Source: Vreelandella alkaliphila
Lineage (GTDB): Bacteria; Pseudomonadota; Gammaproteobacteria; Pseudomonadales; Halomonadaceae
Assembly (NCBI RefSeq): GCF_016107625.1
Contig: NZ_JABASV010000001.1
Span: 434,001-498,000 of the forward strand
Direction: 5' to 3'
DNA length: 64,000 bases
The notes below the pieces were generated by a model that saw nothing but the letters and a program-made list of their open reading frames with translations, was not told the origin of the DNA and ran no database searches. Of this stretch, positions 23,310 to 31,972 are shown piece after piece (the stretch's first letter is position 1; each line of letters starts with the position of its first letter). A program made the position numbers and the translations under genes.

Positions 23310-24866
23310 ATGAGAACACCTTTGGCTTTGGCAATTTCCGCTGCAGCACTCGCTTTTTCGTCGGCCGCCCTGGCAGACGACCCGAAACAAGGTGGTACGG
23401 TTAACACTATTATTCAACCAGAACCGCCAGGCTTAGTGCTGGGAATGGTGCAAAACGCGCCTACACGCACCGTGGCAGGCAATATCTATGAAGGGTTGCT
23501 GCGCTACACCACGGATCTGGAACCCATGCCGCAGTTGGCTGAATCATGGGACGTCAGCGACGATGGCCGCACCTATACTTTTCACCTAAGGGAAGATGTT
23601 ACCTGGCACGACGGCGAGCCCTTCACCGCTGACGACGTGGTATTTTCTGCCGATGTTTTCCACCGCGAACTGAACCCCAGTGCGCGGGCCGTTTTACAGC
23701 ATGTGGAAAGCATCGAAGCAACGGATGACCACACGGTGGTATTTACCTTAACCGACCCCTTCGGCCCATTCCTGATCTCCTTTGAGGCAGGCACCTTCAC
23801 CATGGTGCCTGAACACCTGTATGCGGACACCGACTTCCGCAACAACGAACACAACGATCACCCGATTGGCACAGGCCCTTTCAAGTTTGCTAACTGGGAA
23901 CGCGGCACCGTTATCGAGCTGGTTAAAAACGATGACTACTACGAAGACGGGCTCCCCTATCTGGATGGCGTCAACTGGCACATCATCCCAGACGGTGGCT
24001 CCCGTGCAGTTGCCTTTGAGAATGGCACCATCGATGTACTGCCAAGCGGCACCGTTGAGAACTTCGATATCCCGCGTTTATCCGCGATGGATAACGTCTG
24101 TATGACAGAAGAAGGCCACGAATATTTCAGTCCCTTCGCCATGCTGTGGATGAACAACCGTGAAGGCCCCACCGCCGACAAACGATTCCGCCAAGCGGTG
24201 ATGTATGCCATGGATCGTGAGTTTGCCAAAGATGTGCTGTGGAATGGCTTAGGCAATGTGCCGCTCTCCGCCTTTGGCTCCAACGCGCGCTTCCAACATG
24301 ACGGTTTAGAACCCTACGATCACAACCCAGAGCGCGCTCGTGAGCTGTTGGCAGAAATGGATTACAACGGCGAAGAGATTACTATCCTGCCGCTTCCTTA
24401 CGGCGAAACGTGGACCCGTTGGGCTGAAGCCGTACAACAGAATCTGCGCGAAGTGGGTATTAACGTAAGCACCCAAGCCACCGACGTGGGCGGCTGGAAC
24501 CAGCGTCTCGGCGACTGGGATTACGATCTCGCCTTTACCTACCTATACCAGTACGGCGACCCGGCGCTGGGTATTTCACGCACCTACCTTTCCGACAATA
24601 TTGCCAAAGGCTCGCCCTGGAATAACGTCGAAGGCTACGAAAACGAGCGTGTCGACGAGCTATTCAACGAGGCCGCTACGGCTTTCCCCGACGAAGAGCG
24701 CGAAGCGCTTTACAGTGAAGTTCAGGAAATCCTGCACGAAGATGTGCCCGTTGGCTGGCTGATGGAACTGGGCTTCCCGACCCTGTTCCGCTGTGATGTG
24801 CAGAACCTCGTCACTTCCGGTGTGGGTGTCAACGACGGCTTTAAAGATGCTTGGCTAGATCGCTAA
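23310..24866 (+). CDS. ABC transporter substrate-binding protein, family 5 (peptide/opine/nickel type)
   Basis: This 518-residue periplasmic binding protein begins with a Sec signal peptide (MRTPLALAISAAALAFSSAALA, likely cut after ALA). The mature protein shows family 5 features: GGTVNTIIQPEP, NIYEGLLRYTTDLEPMPQLAESW, the segment WDVSDDGRTYTFHLR, VTWHDGEPFTADDVVFS, HPIGTGPFKF and the KRFRQAVMYAMDRE helix. It should deliver a peptide-like, amino-acid-derived or opine-like solute to the permease pair that follows. A terminator-like hairpin after the gene would raise its level relative to the permeases. The specific ligand is unknown. The upstream GntR regulator and operator suggest inducible expression. 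Confidence 0.9.
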   Translation: MRTPLALAISAAALAFSSAALADDPKQGGTVNTIIQPEPPGLVLGMVQNAPTRTVAGNIYEGLLRYTTDLEPMPQLAESWDVSDDGRTYTFHLREDVTWHDGEPFTADDVVFSADVFHRELNPSARAVLQHVESIEATDDHTVVFTLTDPFGPFLISFEAGTFTMVPEHLYADTDFRNNEHNDHPIGTGPFKFANWERGTVIELVKNDDYYEDGLPYLDGVNWHIIPDGGSRAVAFENGTIDVLPSGTVENFDIPRLSAMDNVCMTEEGHEYFSPFAMLWMNNREGPTADKRFRQAVMYAMDREFAKDVLWNGLGNVPLSAFGSNARFQHDGLEPYDHNPERARELLAEMDYNGEEITILPLPYGETWTRWAEAVQQNLREVGINVSTQATDVGGWNQRLGDWDYDLAFTYLYQYGDPALGISRTYLSDNIAKGSPWNNVEGYENERVDELFNEAATAFPDEEREALYSEVQEILHEDVPVGWLMELGFPTLFRCDVQNLVTSGVGVNDGFKDAWLDR

Positions 24867-24875
24867 ACCCAAGCC

Positions 24876-24906
24876 ACCCAGGTAGCGAGAGCTACCTGGG
24901 TTTTTT
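24876..24906 (+). terminator. Intra-operon hairpin with T-tract after the binding-protein gene
   Basis: ACCCAGGTAGC pairs with GCTACCTGGGT around a GAGA loop and is followed by TTTTTT. Its place between the binding-protein and permease genes suggests partial termination that gives excess binding protein, as in many importer operons. Confidence 0.85.
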
Positions 24907-24942
24907 AGCTATGTCTTGAAGGTATTAGCCAGGAAACGACTT

Positions 24943-25920
24943 ATGGTCTACGCGCGCCTCATTCTGATGCGGCTGTTTAAAGCCGTGATTGTGCTGTTTT
25001 TAATCGTTATTTTTAACTTCCTGCTGATTCAGTTAGCCCCCGGTGACCCGGCCGCGATTCTGGCTGGCGAAGCGGGTGCCGCGGATCAGGAGTTTCTTAA
25101 CCAGCTGCGCGAGCGGTTTGGACTCGATCAGCCGATGTACGTGCAGCTGTGGCGCTACGTGTCGGGTATCGCCATGCTCGACTTTGGCTACTCCTATCGG
25201 CTTGGTGTGCCCGTCTTTGATCTGATTATGGATCGTTTGCCCGCCACGCTGCTGCTAACCGGCACGGCGTTTGTGCTCTCGCTGGTACTCGGCATTGTGG
25301 CTGGCTCCATGGCGGCGGCGCGGGTTAAAAAGCCCTCTGGTTCACTGATTATGGCGCTAGCCCTGGTGTTTTATGCCACACCGCTGTTTTGGGTAGCGCT
25401 GATGTCGGTAGTGGTGTTTTCCGTCTACCTCGGCTGGCTGCCCGCTTACGGTCTTTACACCGTTGGCGCGGGGCACACTGGCTTTGCGCTTGTGCTCGAT
25501 GTCGCTACGCATTTAATACTGCCTGCCACTACGCTGGCGCTATTTTTTATGGCGATTTATACCCGCATGACGCGTACTTCGATGCTCGATGCAGCCCAGC
25601 AGGACTTCGTTAAAACCGCCCGTGCGAAAGGGTTAAAGCCTAGCGTCATTCAGCGCCGACACATTCTTCGCAATGCCTTACTGCCGATTATCACTCTGGC
25701 AGGCTTACAGGCAGGGCAGATGGTTGGCGGCGCTATTTTGACGGAAACCGTGTTTGCTTGGCCGGGTATCGGACGGCTGATGTTTGAAGCGCTACAACAG
25801 CGTGACTACAACCTGCTGCTGGGTATTTTCTTCTTCTCGGCGGCTTTAGTAATTGTCTTCAATATTCTTACCGACTTGGTTTACCGCTTGGCTGATCCGC
25901 GCATCAAGGGGGCCTCATGA
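24943..25920 (+). CDS. ABC transporter permease, DppB/OppB type
   Basis: This 325-residue inner-membrane permease has about six hydrophobic segments. The first is AVIVLFLIVIFNFLLIQ, followed by APGDPAAILAGEAGA, the periplasmic start typical of DppB proteins. The cytoplasmic coupling loop is MLDAAQQDFVKTARAKGLKP (EAA-like). The C-terminal GGAILTETVFAWPGIGRL is the family signature. I chose the ATG at 24943 (MVYARL), with AGGAA eight bases upstream; an earlier in-frame TTG has no site. The stop overlaps the next gene start (ATGA at 25917). It pairs with the DppC-type gene to form the membrane channel. Confidence 0.9.
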   Translation: MVYARLILMRLFKAVIVLFLIVIFNFLLIQLAPGDPAAILAGEAGAADQEFLNQLRERFGLDQPMYVQLWRYVSGIAMLDFGYSYRLGVPVFDLIMDRLPATLLLTGTAFVLSLVLGIVAGSMAAARVKKPSGSLIMALALVFYATPLFWVALMSVVVFSVYLGWLPAYGLYTVGAGHTGFALVLDVATHLILPATTLALFFMAIYTRMTRTSMLDAAQQDFVKTARAKGLKPSVIQRRHILRNALLPIITLAGLQAGQMVGGAILTETVFAWPGIGRLMFEALQQRDYNLLLGIFFFSAALVIVFNILTDLVYRLADPRIKGAS

Positions 25921-26750
25921 GCTTTTTCGCACGCTTTGCGCAAAACCGTGGCGCCCTGATAGGGCTGATTATTCTGCTGCTCATTATCGTCATGGCGATT
26001 CTGGCGCCGCTGCTATTTCCTGAATCTCCCTGGCGCATGGTTCAGCGGCCCTTTTTACCGCCGCTTTCCCAGGATGGCTATCTGCTCGGCACCGATACCA
26101 TGGGGCGCAACGTCGCTGCAGGATTAATGCATGGTGCCTGGGTGTCGTTGCTGATTGGCCTGGTATCCACCAGCGTTGCACTGCTGATTGGCGTGCCACT
26201 GGGGGCGATTGCGGGGTACTACGGGGGCCTGATTGACGACGTACTCATGCGCTTTACCGAGTTTTTTCAAACCATCCCCAACTTTGCCCTGGCAATAGTG
26301 CTGGTAGCGATTATGCAACCCAGCATCACCTCCATTGTGCTGGCGATTGCACTGGTCAGTTGGCCCCCGGTTGCCCGTTTGGTAAGGGCAGAGTTTATGT
26401 CGTTGCGGCACCGTGAATACGTTGAAGCGGCTCGCTTAGTCGGCCAAACCAACAGCACCATTATCTTGCGTCAGATTCTGCCTAACACGCTGTCGCCGAT
26501 TATTGTGCTGGCCTCATTAATGGTCGCTACCGCTATTTTGCTGGAATCGGCGCTGTCGTTTTTAGGCTTGGGCGATCCTAACGTGATGTCTTGGGGCTAC
26601 ATGATTGGCGCGGCACGTACGGTTATTCGCCAAGCCTGGTGGCTAAGCTTTTTCCCTGGTGTGGCGATTCTACTCACCGTTCTGGCGTTGAACTTAGTCG
26701 GTGAAGGGCTAGACGATGCGCTTAACCCCAAACTTTCCCGCGAGCGCTAG
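25917..26750 (+). CDS. ABC transporter permease, DppC/OppC type
   Basis: This 277-residue inner-membrane permease begins with a cytoplasmic tail and a first hydrophobic segment (LIGLIILLLIIVMAILAPLLF). The family motif LLGTDTMGRNVAAGLMHGAWVS and GAIAGYYGG follow. The coupling loop is REYVEAARLVGQTNSTIILRQILPN, shown here as its parts, and ESALSFLGLGDPN sits near the end. It overlaps the upstream permease gene by four bases, consistent with stoichiometric synthesis of the heterodimer. The ATPase gene follows after nine bases. Confidence 0.9.
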   Translation: MSFFARFAQNRGALIGLIILLLIIVMAILAPLLFPESPWRMVQRPFLPPLSQDGYLLGTDTMGRNVAAGLMHGAWVSLLIGLVSTSVALLIGVPLGAIAGYYGGLIDDVLMRFTEFFQTIPNFALAIVLVAIMQPSITSIVLAIALVSWPPVARLVRAEFMSLRHREYVEAARLVGQTNSTIILRQILPNTLSPIIVLASLMVATAILLESALSFLGLGDPNVMSWGYMIGAARTVIRQAWWLSFFPGVAILLTVLALNLVGEGLDDALNPKLSRER

Positions 26751-26759
26751 GAGCCCTTC

Positions 26760-28415
26760 ATGACGGTCACTATTGATTCTAAAAAAGAGAATCCATCAGT
26801 TGAAACAGTGCTTAGCATTCGTGACTTAAGCGTGGCACTGCCCAAAGGTGCCGACCGTGCCTTGGCGGTGGAAAACGTTAGCTACGACGTTAATCGCGGC
26901 GAAATCATGTGCGTAGTCGGGGAATCCGGCTCGGGTAAATCAATGGCCGCTAACACCGTGATGGGCCTGCTCCCTAAAGGCGTACGCCCCGTTCAAGGTG
27001 AGGTTAACTTTCTCGGCCAAGACGTCATCACCCTAACCGAGAAGCAGCATCGCGCCCTGCGCGGCCTTAAAATCGGCATGATTTTTCAGGAACCGATGAC
27101 CGCGCTTAATCCGTTAATGCGAGTGGGTGCCCAAATCGCCGAGGTGTTTGAAGCGCACGGTCAACTGACCCCGAAACAGCGTCAAGAACGTGCCTTGGAG
27201 CTGTTGATTGAAGTGGGTATACCACAGCCAGAAAAAGCCATCAGCGCCTACCCTTTTGAGCTATCCGGTGGTCAGCGGCAACGCGTCATGATCGCCATGG
27301 CATTAGCCCTAGAGCCCGTACTATTGATCGCCGACGAACCCACTACGGCGCTGGATGTGACTACCCAGGCGCAGATTCTCGAGCTTATTCGTGACCTAAA
27401 GCGCCGCCGTGGTATGGCGGTGATGTTTATCACTCATGATTTTGGGGTCGTGGCTGAAATTGCCAACCGCGTCTGTGTCATGCGCCATGGTAAGATTGTC
27501 GAAATCGGCGAAGCCAAAGAGGTGCTGGAAAATCCGCAAAACGCTTACACAAAAGCACTGATTGCCGCCATTCCCAGCAATGCAGTGCCGCCCCACCGTG
27601 AAACAAGCCAGGTGGCTCCGCTACTCGAGATCAAACAGCTTAATAAAGTCTTTCGTTCACGCGGGGGCTGGTTTAAGCCAGCCCGAGAAGTCCGCGCACT
27701 GGATGATATCTCGCTAACTCTGGCCCGTGGCGAGACCATGGGTATTGTTGGTGAATCGGGATCGGGGAAATCCACCCTTGGCCGCTGTGTGGTGCGCCTT
27801 GAACACCCAGACAGCGGTGAACTGTTGCTGGATGGCGTTAATCTTTCACAGCTAAAAGGCGACGCGCTGCGTCGTGAACGCCACCGCGTGCAGATGATTT
27901 TTCAGGACCCCTACGCCTCGCTTAACCCACGCACTCGGGTCGGCATGGCGATTGCGCAAGGACCTATGGCCAATGGCACACCCAAAGATGTGGCACTCAA
28001 GCAGGCAGGAGAACTACTTGATCTTGTGGGCCTTGGCGCAAGCGCCGTGGAGCGCTTCCCCCATGAGTTTTCCGGCGGACAACGCCAGCGCATTGGCATT
28101 GCCCGTGCGTTGGCGCTAAACCCTGAACTGATTGTCGCTGATGAAGCTGTTTCAGCGTTGGATGTGTCTATTCAAGCCCAGGTACTGGAACTGCTTGAAG
28201 AGTTGAAGCAACGGCTTTCGCTTTCACTGCTGTTTATTACCCACGATTTACGCGTCGCCGCGCAAATTTGCGACCGCATCGTGGTGATGCAGCATGGCCG
28301 TATTGTTGAACAAGGCAGCGCTGAACAAATATTCCTTCAGCCGAAAGAGGCCTATACCCAGTCACTGCTTGATGCGATTCCTGGTCGTCAAGCGCCAGTG
28401 GCGGCTACCGCCTAA
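26760..28415 (+). CDS. Fused dual-domain ABC ATPase of peptide-type importer
   Basis: This 551-residue protein contains two complete nucleotide-binding domains in one chain, the equivalents of DppD and DppF. Domain one: Walker A GESGSGKSMAANT (about residues 58-70), signature LSGGQRQRVMIA and Walker B LLIADEPTTALD. Domain two: Walker A GESGSGKSTLGR, signature FSGGQRQRIGIARAL and Walker B LIVADEAVSALD. Each is followed by the oligopeptide-type C-terminal extension (YTKALIAAIP and YTQSLLDAIP). The fused form is like GsiA/YejF. It energises the permeases encoded just upstream. Both ATP sites look intact. Confidence 0.92.
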   Translation: MTVTIDSKKENPSVETVLSIRDLSVALPKGADRALAVENVSYDVNRGEIMCVVGESGSGKSMAANTVMGLLPKGVRPVQGEVNFLGQDVITLTEKQHRALRGLKIGMIFQEPMTALNPLMRVGAQIAEVFEAHGQLTPKQRQERALELLIEVGIPQPEKAISAYPFELSGGQRQRVMIAMALALEPVLLIADEPTTALDVTTQAQILELIRDLKRRRGMAVMFITHDFGVVAEIANRVCVMRHGKIVEIGEAKEVLENPQNAYTKALIAAIPSNAVPPHRETSQVAPLLEIKQLNKVFRSRGGWFKPAREVRALDDISLTLARGETMGIVGESGSGKSTLGRCVVRLEHPDSGELLLDGVNLSQLKGDALRRERHRVQMIFQDPYASLNPRTRVGMAIAQGPMANGTPKDVALKQAGELLDLVGLGASAVERFPHEFSGGQRQRIGIARALALNPELIVADEAVSALDVSIQAQVLELLEELKQRLSLSLLFITHDLRVAAQICDRIVVMQHGRIVEQGSAEQIFLQPKEAYTQSLLDAIPGRQAPVAATA

Positions 28416-28450
28416 TCGCTGAATTTCAACCTATTTACCAAGGAACACCC

Positions 28451-29833
28451 ATGCAGATAACCCTGGAGGCGCTGCGCACACTTGTTGGTTCTGCCCATGT
28501 GCTCACGGGCGATGATGTCACTAGTCGCCGTGTTGACTGGATGACCGGCGCGCCCTGCCAAGCAGGCGCCATCGTGCGTCCGGCAGACACCGAACAGTTA
28601 GCGGCTGTCATGCAGGCATGCCATGCGCTTAAACAGCCCGTCGTGACCCACGGCGGCTTAACCGGTTTGGTCCATGGCGCGGAGGCGAGCCCAGAAGAAC
28701 TGGTCATTTCCCTGGAGCGCATGACCGCTATCGAAGAGATTGATCAGGTCGGCGGTACGATAACGGTGCAAGCGGGCGCCCCCCTTCAGCGGGTTCAAGA
28801 AGCCGCTAACGAGGTAGGTCTGCAGTTCCCGCTGGATTTAGGCGCACGTGGAAGCTGTACGATTGGCGGCAATATCGCCACCAATGCTGGCGGTGTCAGG
28901 GTGATTCGCTACGGCATGATGCGCCAGCAAGTACTAGGGCTTGAAGCAGTGATGGCCGACGGGCGTGTTGTCAGTTCCATGAATCGCATGCTGAAAAACA
29001 ATGCAGGGTTTGATTTAAAGCAGCTATTTATTGGCAGTGAAGGCACCCTGGGGATTATTACCCGCGCCGTGCTGCGGCTTCAGCCGCCTACCCCTAGCGA
29101 ACAAACGGCACTGGTGGCGTGCCACTCGTTTGACGCGCTAACCGGGCTATTAAGCCATATGGGCAAAGCGCTTGGGGGTGGCCTGGGGGCGTTTGAGGTA
29201 ATGTGGCAAAACCACTATCGCCTGCTCACCGAAACACTGGCGAGGCACACGCCCCCGATTCCACCAGAGCACCCCTTTTATGTGATTATCGAATCACTCG
29301 GCAACGATGAAATTCACCATGCAGAGCAGTTCCGCGAAGCGCTTGAACAGGCATTTGAACACGACTTAATCGTCGATGCGGTGATTGCCCAATCAAGTGC
29401 ACAAAGCGATGGTCTCTGGGCGATACGAGAAGATATTGAAGGGCTCATTAAGGGGTTGGCCCCCATCTTCACCTTTGATGTCAGCCTCCCCATTGCCGAT
29501 ATGCAGCGCTATACCGATGCATTAGAGAAGCAACTGGTACAACGCTGGCCAGATGGCCGCCTAGTGGTATTTGGCCACCTTGGCGATGGCAACCTGCATA
29601 TTTCTGTTAGCGTTGGCAGCGATGCGCCAGAAGAGCGCCACGCGGTAGAAACACTGGTTTACGAGCCACTTAAAGCGCTGGGAGGCTCTGTTTCAGCAGA
29701 GCATGGCATTGGTTTGGAAAAACGCCCCTGGCTTAGCACCTGCCGCTCTCAGGCGGAAATTGAATTAATGCACACACTGAAGCAGGCGTTTGACCCACAC
29801 CAGTTGCTTAATCGCGGTAAAATTTTGAGCTGA
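28451..29833 (+). CDS. FAD-linked 2-hydroxyacid oxidase/dehydrogenase (GlcD / D-2-hydroxyglutarate dehydrogenase-like)
   Basis: This 460-residue flavoprotein has a vanillyl-alcohol-oxidase-type FAD domain: AIVRPADTEQLAAVM, VVTHGGLTGLVHGA, GARGSCTIGGNIATNAGG (FAD pyrophosphate binding) and QLFIGSEGTLGIIT. The C-terminal domain has HLGDGNLHISV (metal/substrate histidines) and SAEHGIGLEK. The pattern fits D-lactate, glycolate and D-2-hydroxyglutarate dehydrogenases. It follows the ABC ATPase by 35 bases and the aminotransferase begins 26 bases later, so it likely belongs to the same catabolic operon. It might oxidise a hydroxyacid derived from the imported solute. Substrate not determined. Confidence 0.88.
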   Translation: MQITLEALRTLVGSAHVLTGDDVTSRRVDWMTGAPCQAGAIVRPADTEQLAAVMQACHALKQPVVTHGGLTGLVHGAEASPEELVISLERMTAIEEIDQVGGTITVQAGAPLQRVQEAANEVGLQFPLDLGARGSCTIGGNIATNAGGVRVIRYGMMRQQVLGLEAVMADGRVVSSMNRMLKNNAGFDLKQLFIGSEGTLGIITRAVLRLQPPTPSEQTALVACHSFDALTGLLSHMGKALGGGLGAFEVMWQNHYRLLTETLARHTPPIPPEHPFYVIIESLGNDEIHHAEQFREALEQAFEHDLIVDAVIAQSSAQSDGLWAIREDIEGLIKGLAPIFTFDVSLPIADMQRYTDALEKQLVQRWPDGRLVVFGHLGDGNLHISVSVGSDAPEERHAVETLVYEPLKALGGSVSAEHGIGLEKRPWLSTCRSQAEIELMHTLKQAFDPHQLLNRGKILS

Positions 29834-29858
29834 AAATTTTCACTATTAGGATATCGAT

Positions 29859-30968
29859 ATGCCCTCCTACCCCCATCATCTTACTGGTGAAGGTCCCCTT
29901 AATCCGTTTCCTGGGATTAAAGTTTTGGAGCGCCGCATTGGCCGCGAAATCCCTCATCGATTGGGCTCTAATGAAGGGCTGGACATGCCCCATCGTGCGC
30001 TACGTGAACATTTTGGCGATGCTGTCGCCGAGCATGTGTATTGTTACGGCGATGCGGAAGCTCTCGGCGTTCGTCAGCGACTAAGCGCCCAGCAGGGTAT
30101 ACCACTCGATCACTTGCTGGTGGATGCCGGCGCCGATAGCCTAATCGCGTTAGCGCTACGCACCACTTGCACACCGGGCGACACCGTGGTTAGTACGGCG
30201 GGCACTTACCCAACCTTTGGTTACTTTGCGAAAGGCCAGGGTTGCCACTTAGTAGAACCTAGCTATGTTGAAGCCCCTGGCCTACTGGCCCCTGATTTGG
30301 AAGCGTTAGCGGCAGCAGCACACCAGGAAAATGCCCAGCTGGTTTATTTAGCCAACCCCGATAACCCTAGCGGCCATCTGCATAGCGACAGTGCCATTCT
30401 CAAGCTGCGCGACGCACTGCCGGACACCTGCTGGCTGCTGCTGGATGAGGCGTATGGCGATTTTCGTGATGACGCCAACAGTGACTTCGCTGCCAAGGCA
30501 CTTCCAGGTGTCATTCGCCTACGCACTCTGTCAAAAGCCCACGGTTTAGCAGGCTTACGCATTGGCTATGCGATTGCTGACCCTGATGTGCTCGCCTTGA
30601 TGATGAAGGTGCGCATTCACTACGCGGTATCCACCTTTACCCAGGCAGCCGCAGAAATCGTGCTCGATCACCCAGCTGAAGTCCACCAACATATTGCGGA
30701 AGTAAAAGCACGCAGGGAACAGTTAGCGGCTCATTTCCAAGCACTGGGTGCCGACGTACTGCCTAGCGCCACCAACTTTATCGGCATTCGCTTACCAACT
30801 GCCGAACTGGCCGAGCGGGTAAACCGTGAGCTACTGGAAGCAGGCCGTTTAATCGCCCGCCCCGCTCACCCGGCACTTGGTCATGTCTTACGCATTACCG
30901 CCGTCGCGGATGCTCTGGAACCAGGGCAGCTAGCGATTCTTGAGCAGGCCATTAAAGAGAATGCCTGA
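29859..30968 (+). CDS. HisC-like class I/II PLP-dependent aminotransferase
   Basis: This 369-residue fold-type I aminotransferase is similar to histidinol-phosphate aminotransferases. It has LGSNEGLDMPHRALREH, the cofactor-binding VDAGADSLIALALRTTC, GTYPTFGYF, YLANPDNPSGH, LLLDEAYGDF and the Schiff-base lysine in LRTLSKAHGLAGLRIGYA. It is not in a his operon; it follows the FAD oxidase in the ABC transporter operon, which suggests a catabolic role with an imported amino-acid-like compound. Its stop overlaps a terminator hairpin. Annotation as HisC would be over-confident. Confidence 0.85.
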   Translation: MPSYPHHLTGEGPLNPFPGIKVLERRIGREIPHRLGSNEGLDMPHRALREHFGDAVAEHVYCYGDAEALGVRQRLSAQQGIPLDHLLVDAGADSLIALALRTTCTPGDTVVSTAGTYPTFGYFAKGQGCHLVEPSYVEAPGLLAPDLEALAAAAHQENAQLVYLANPDNPSGHLHSDSAILKLRDALPDTCWLLLDEAYGDFRDDANSDFAAKALPGVIRLRTLSKAHGLAGLRIGYAIADPDVLALMMKVRIHYAVSTFTQAAAEIVLDHPAEVHQHIAEVKARREQLAAHFQALGADVLPSATNFIGIRLPTAELAERVNRELLEAGRLIARPAHPALGHVLRITAVADALEPGQLAILEQAIKENA

Positions 30969-30983
30969 CGGCTGTCAGGCATT
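30960..30983. terminator. Hairpin ending the ABC-importer operon
   Basis: AATGCCTGAC pairs perfectly with GTCAGGCATT around a GGCT loop. The stem includes the aminotransferase stop codon and lies between convergent genes, so it can serve both strands. The T-tract is weak. Confidence 0.65.
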
Positions 30984-31015
30984 CTTCAAACGTTAGCGAA
31001 TAGCGGGCAATAAAC

Positions 31016-31972
31016 CTAAGCGGGCGTTAACCAGTGCTTGAACGCGGCCAGCTCGCCACGCACCGCTTGGCGATACAGGCGCTGCAAGCGCGCGGTCACA
31101 CTGTCGTCCGGTATCGGCGCGTCAACTGCCAGCGCACCCGCCCTTACCCCGATGCGGCGGCCATCCAGTTCACGCAGAGGAAGAATTTCCGCAGCGGTAC
31201 CGGTTAAGAACGCTTCATCAGCGGTATACAGCTCATCGCGAGTGATGCGCCGTTCGCGCACTTCAATGCCCAGCGCCTCGCGGGCTAACTGGATCACGCT
31301 GTCGCGGGTGATGCCCTGCAAGCAGGACGTTACTTCAGGCGTGTGCAGTACACCATCGCGCAATAAGAAAACATTAGCGGCGGATGCTTCGGCCACATAG
31401 CCTTCCGGATCGAGCATGATGGTTTCATCAAACCCTGCTTTCACGGCGGTATTCAGCGCCAGCATCGAATTCACATAATGACCGCTGGTCTTGGCACGGC
31501 ACAGGCTGATATTGACGTGGTGGCGCGCCCAGGAAGACGTCAGCGCACGTAACCCACAGCGAGTTGCCTGCGGCGACAGATACGGCCCAAGGTCCCAGGC
31601 AGCAATCATCACATGGGTGCTTAATCCTTTGGCCCGTAGGCCAAGGCCTTCCGCGCCAAGAAAAACCGTTGGCTTGAGATAAGCGTTCGTTAGCTGATTT
31701 TTACGCAGGCACTCCTGCTGAGCTTCGATCAGCGCCTCTTCGCTAAAAGCGATCGGAATATCTAAGGAGTGGGCGCTCTCTGCTAAGCGGCGGGTATGCT
31801 CAGCCACGCGAAACAGTGCCGCTCCTTGCTCCCCTTCATAGGCGCGCACACCCTCAAAGCAGCCCATTCCATAGTGCAGCGTATGGGTAAACACATGAAC
31901 CTTGGCCTCTCGCCACGCCAGCCATTCACCATCCTGCCAAATCCAGCCATCACGATCATAAAGCGGTGTCAT
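31016..31972 (-). CDS. Branched-chain amino acid aminotransferase (IlvE-like, fold-type IV PLP enzyme)
   Basis: This 318-residue fold-type IV aminotransferase shows HVFTHTLHYGMGCFEGVRAY near the N-terminus, LKPTVFLGAEGLGL, the PLP lysine in CRAKTSGHYVNSMLA, EGYVAEASAANVFLL and the substrate/phosphate segment FLTGTAAEILPL. Lengths and motifs match IlvE-type enzymes acting on valine, leucine and isoleucine. The start at 31972 overlaps the stop of the HDAC-like gene by four bases (ATGA), which fixes it and shows coupling; six residues upstream would be non-coding. Since it is the last gene of the TRAP cluster, it may act on a pathway intermediate rather than be the housekeeping IlvE. Confidence 0.87.
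   Translation of the reverse strand: MTPLYDRDGWIWQDGEWLAWREAKVHVFTHTLHYGMGCFEGVRAYEGEQGAALFRVAEHTRRLAESAHSLDIPIAFSEEALIEAQQECLRKNQLTNAYLKPTVFLGAEGLGLRAKGLSTHVMIAAWDLGPYLSPQATRCGLRALTSSWARHHVNISLCRAKTSGHYVNSMLALNTAVKAGFDETIMLDPEGYVAEASAANVFLLRDGVLHTPEVTSCLQGITRDSVIQLAREALGIEVRERRITRDELYTADEAFLTGTAAEILPLRELDGRRIGVRAGALAVDAPIPDDSVTARLQRLYRQAVRGELAAFKHWLTPA

Noticed and set aside
29859..30968. hisC (histidine biosynthesis)
   Set aside because: Similarity is at fold-family level, there are no his genes nearby, and the operon context is catabolic.
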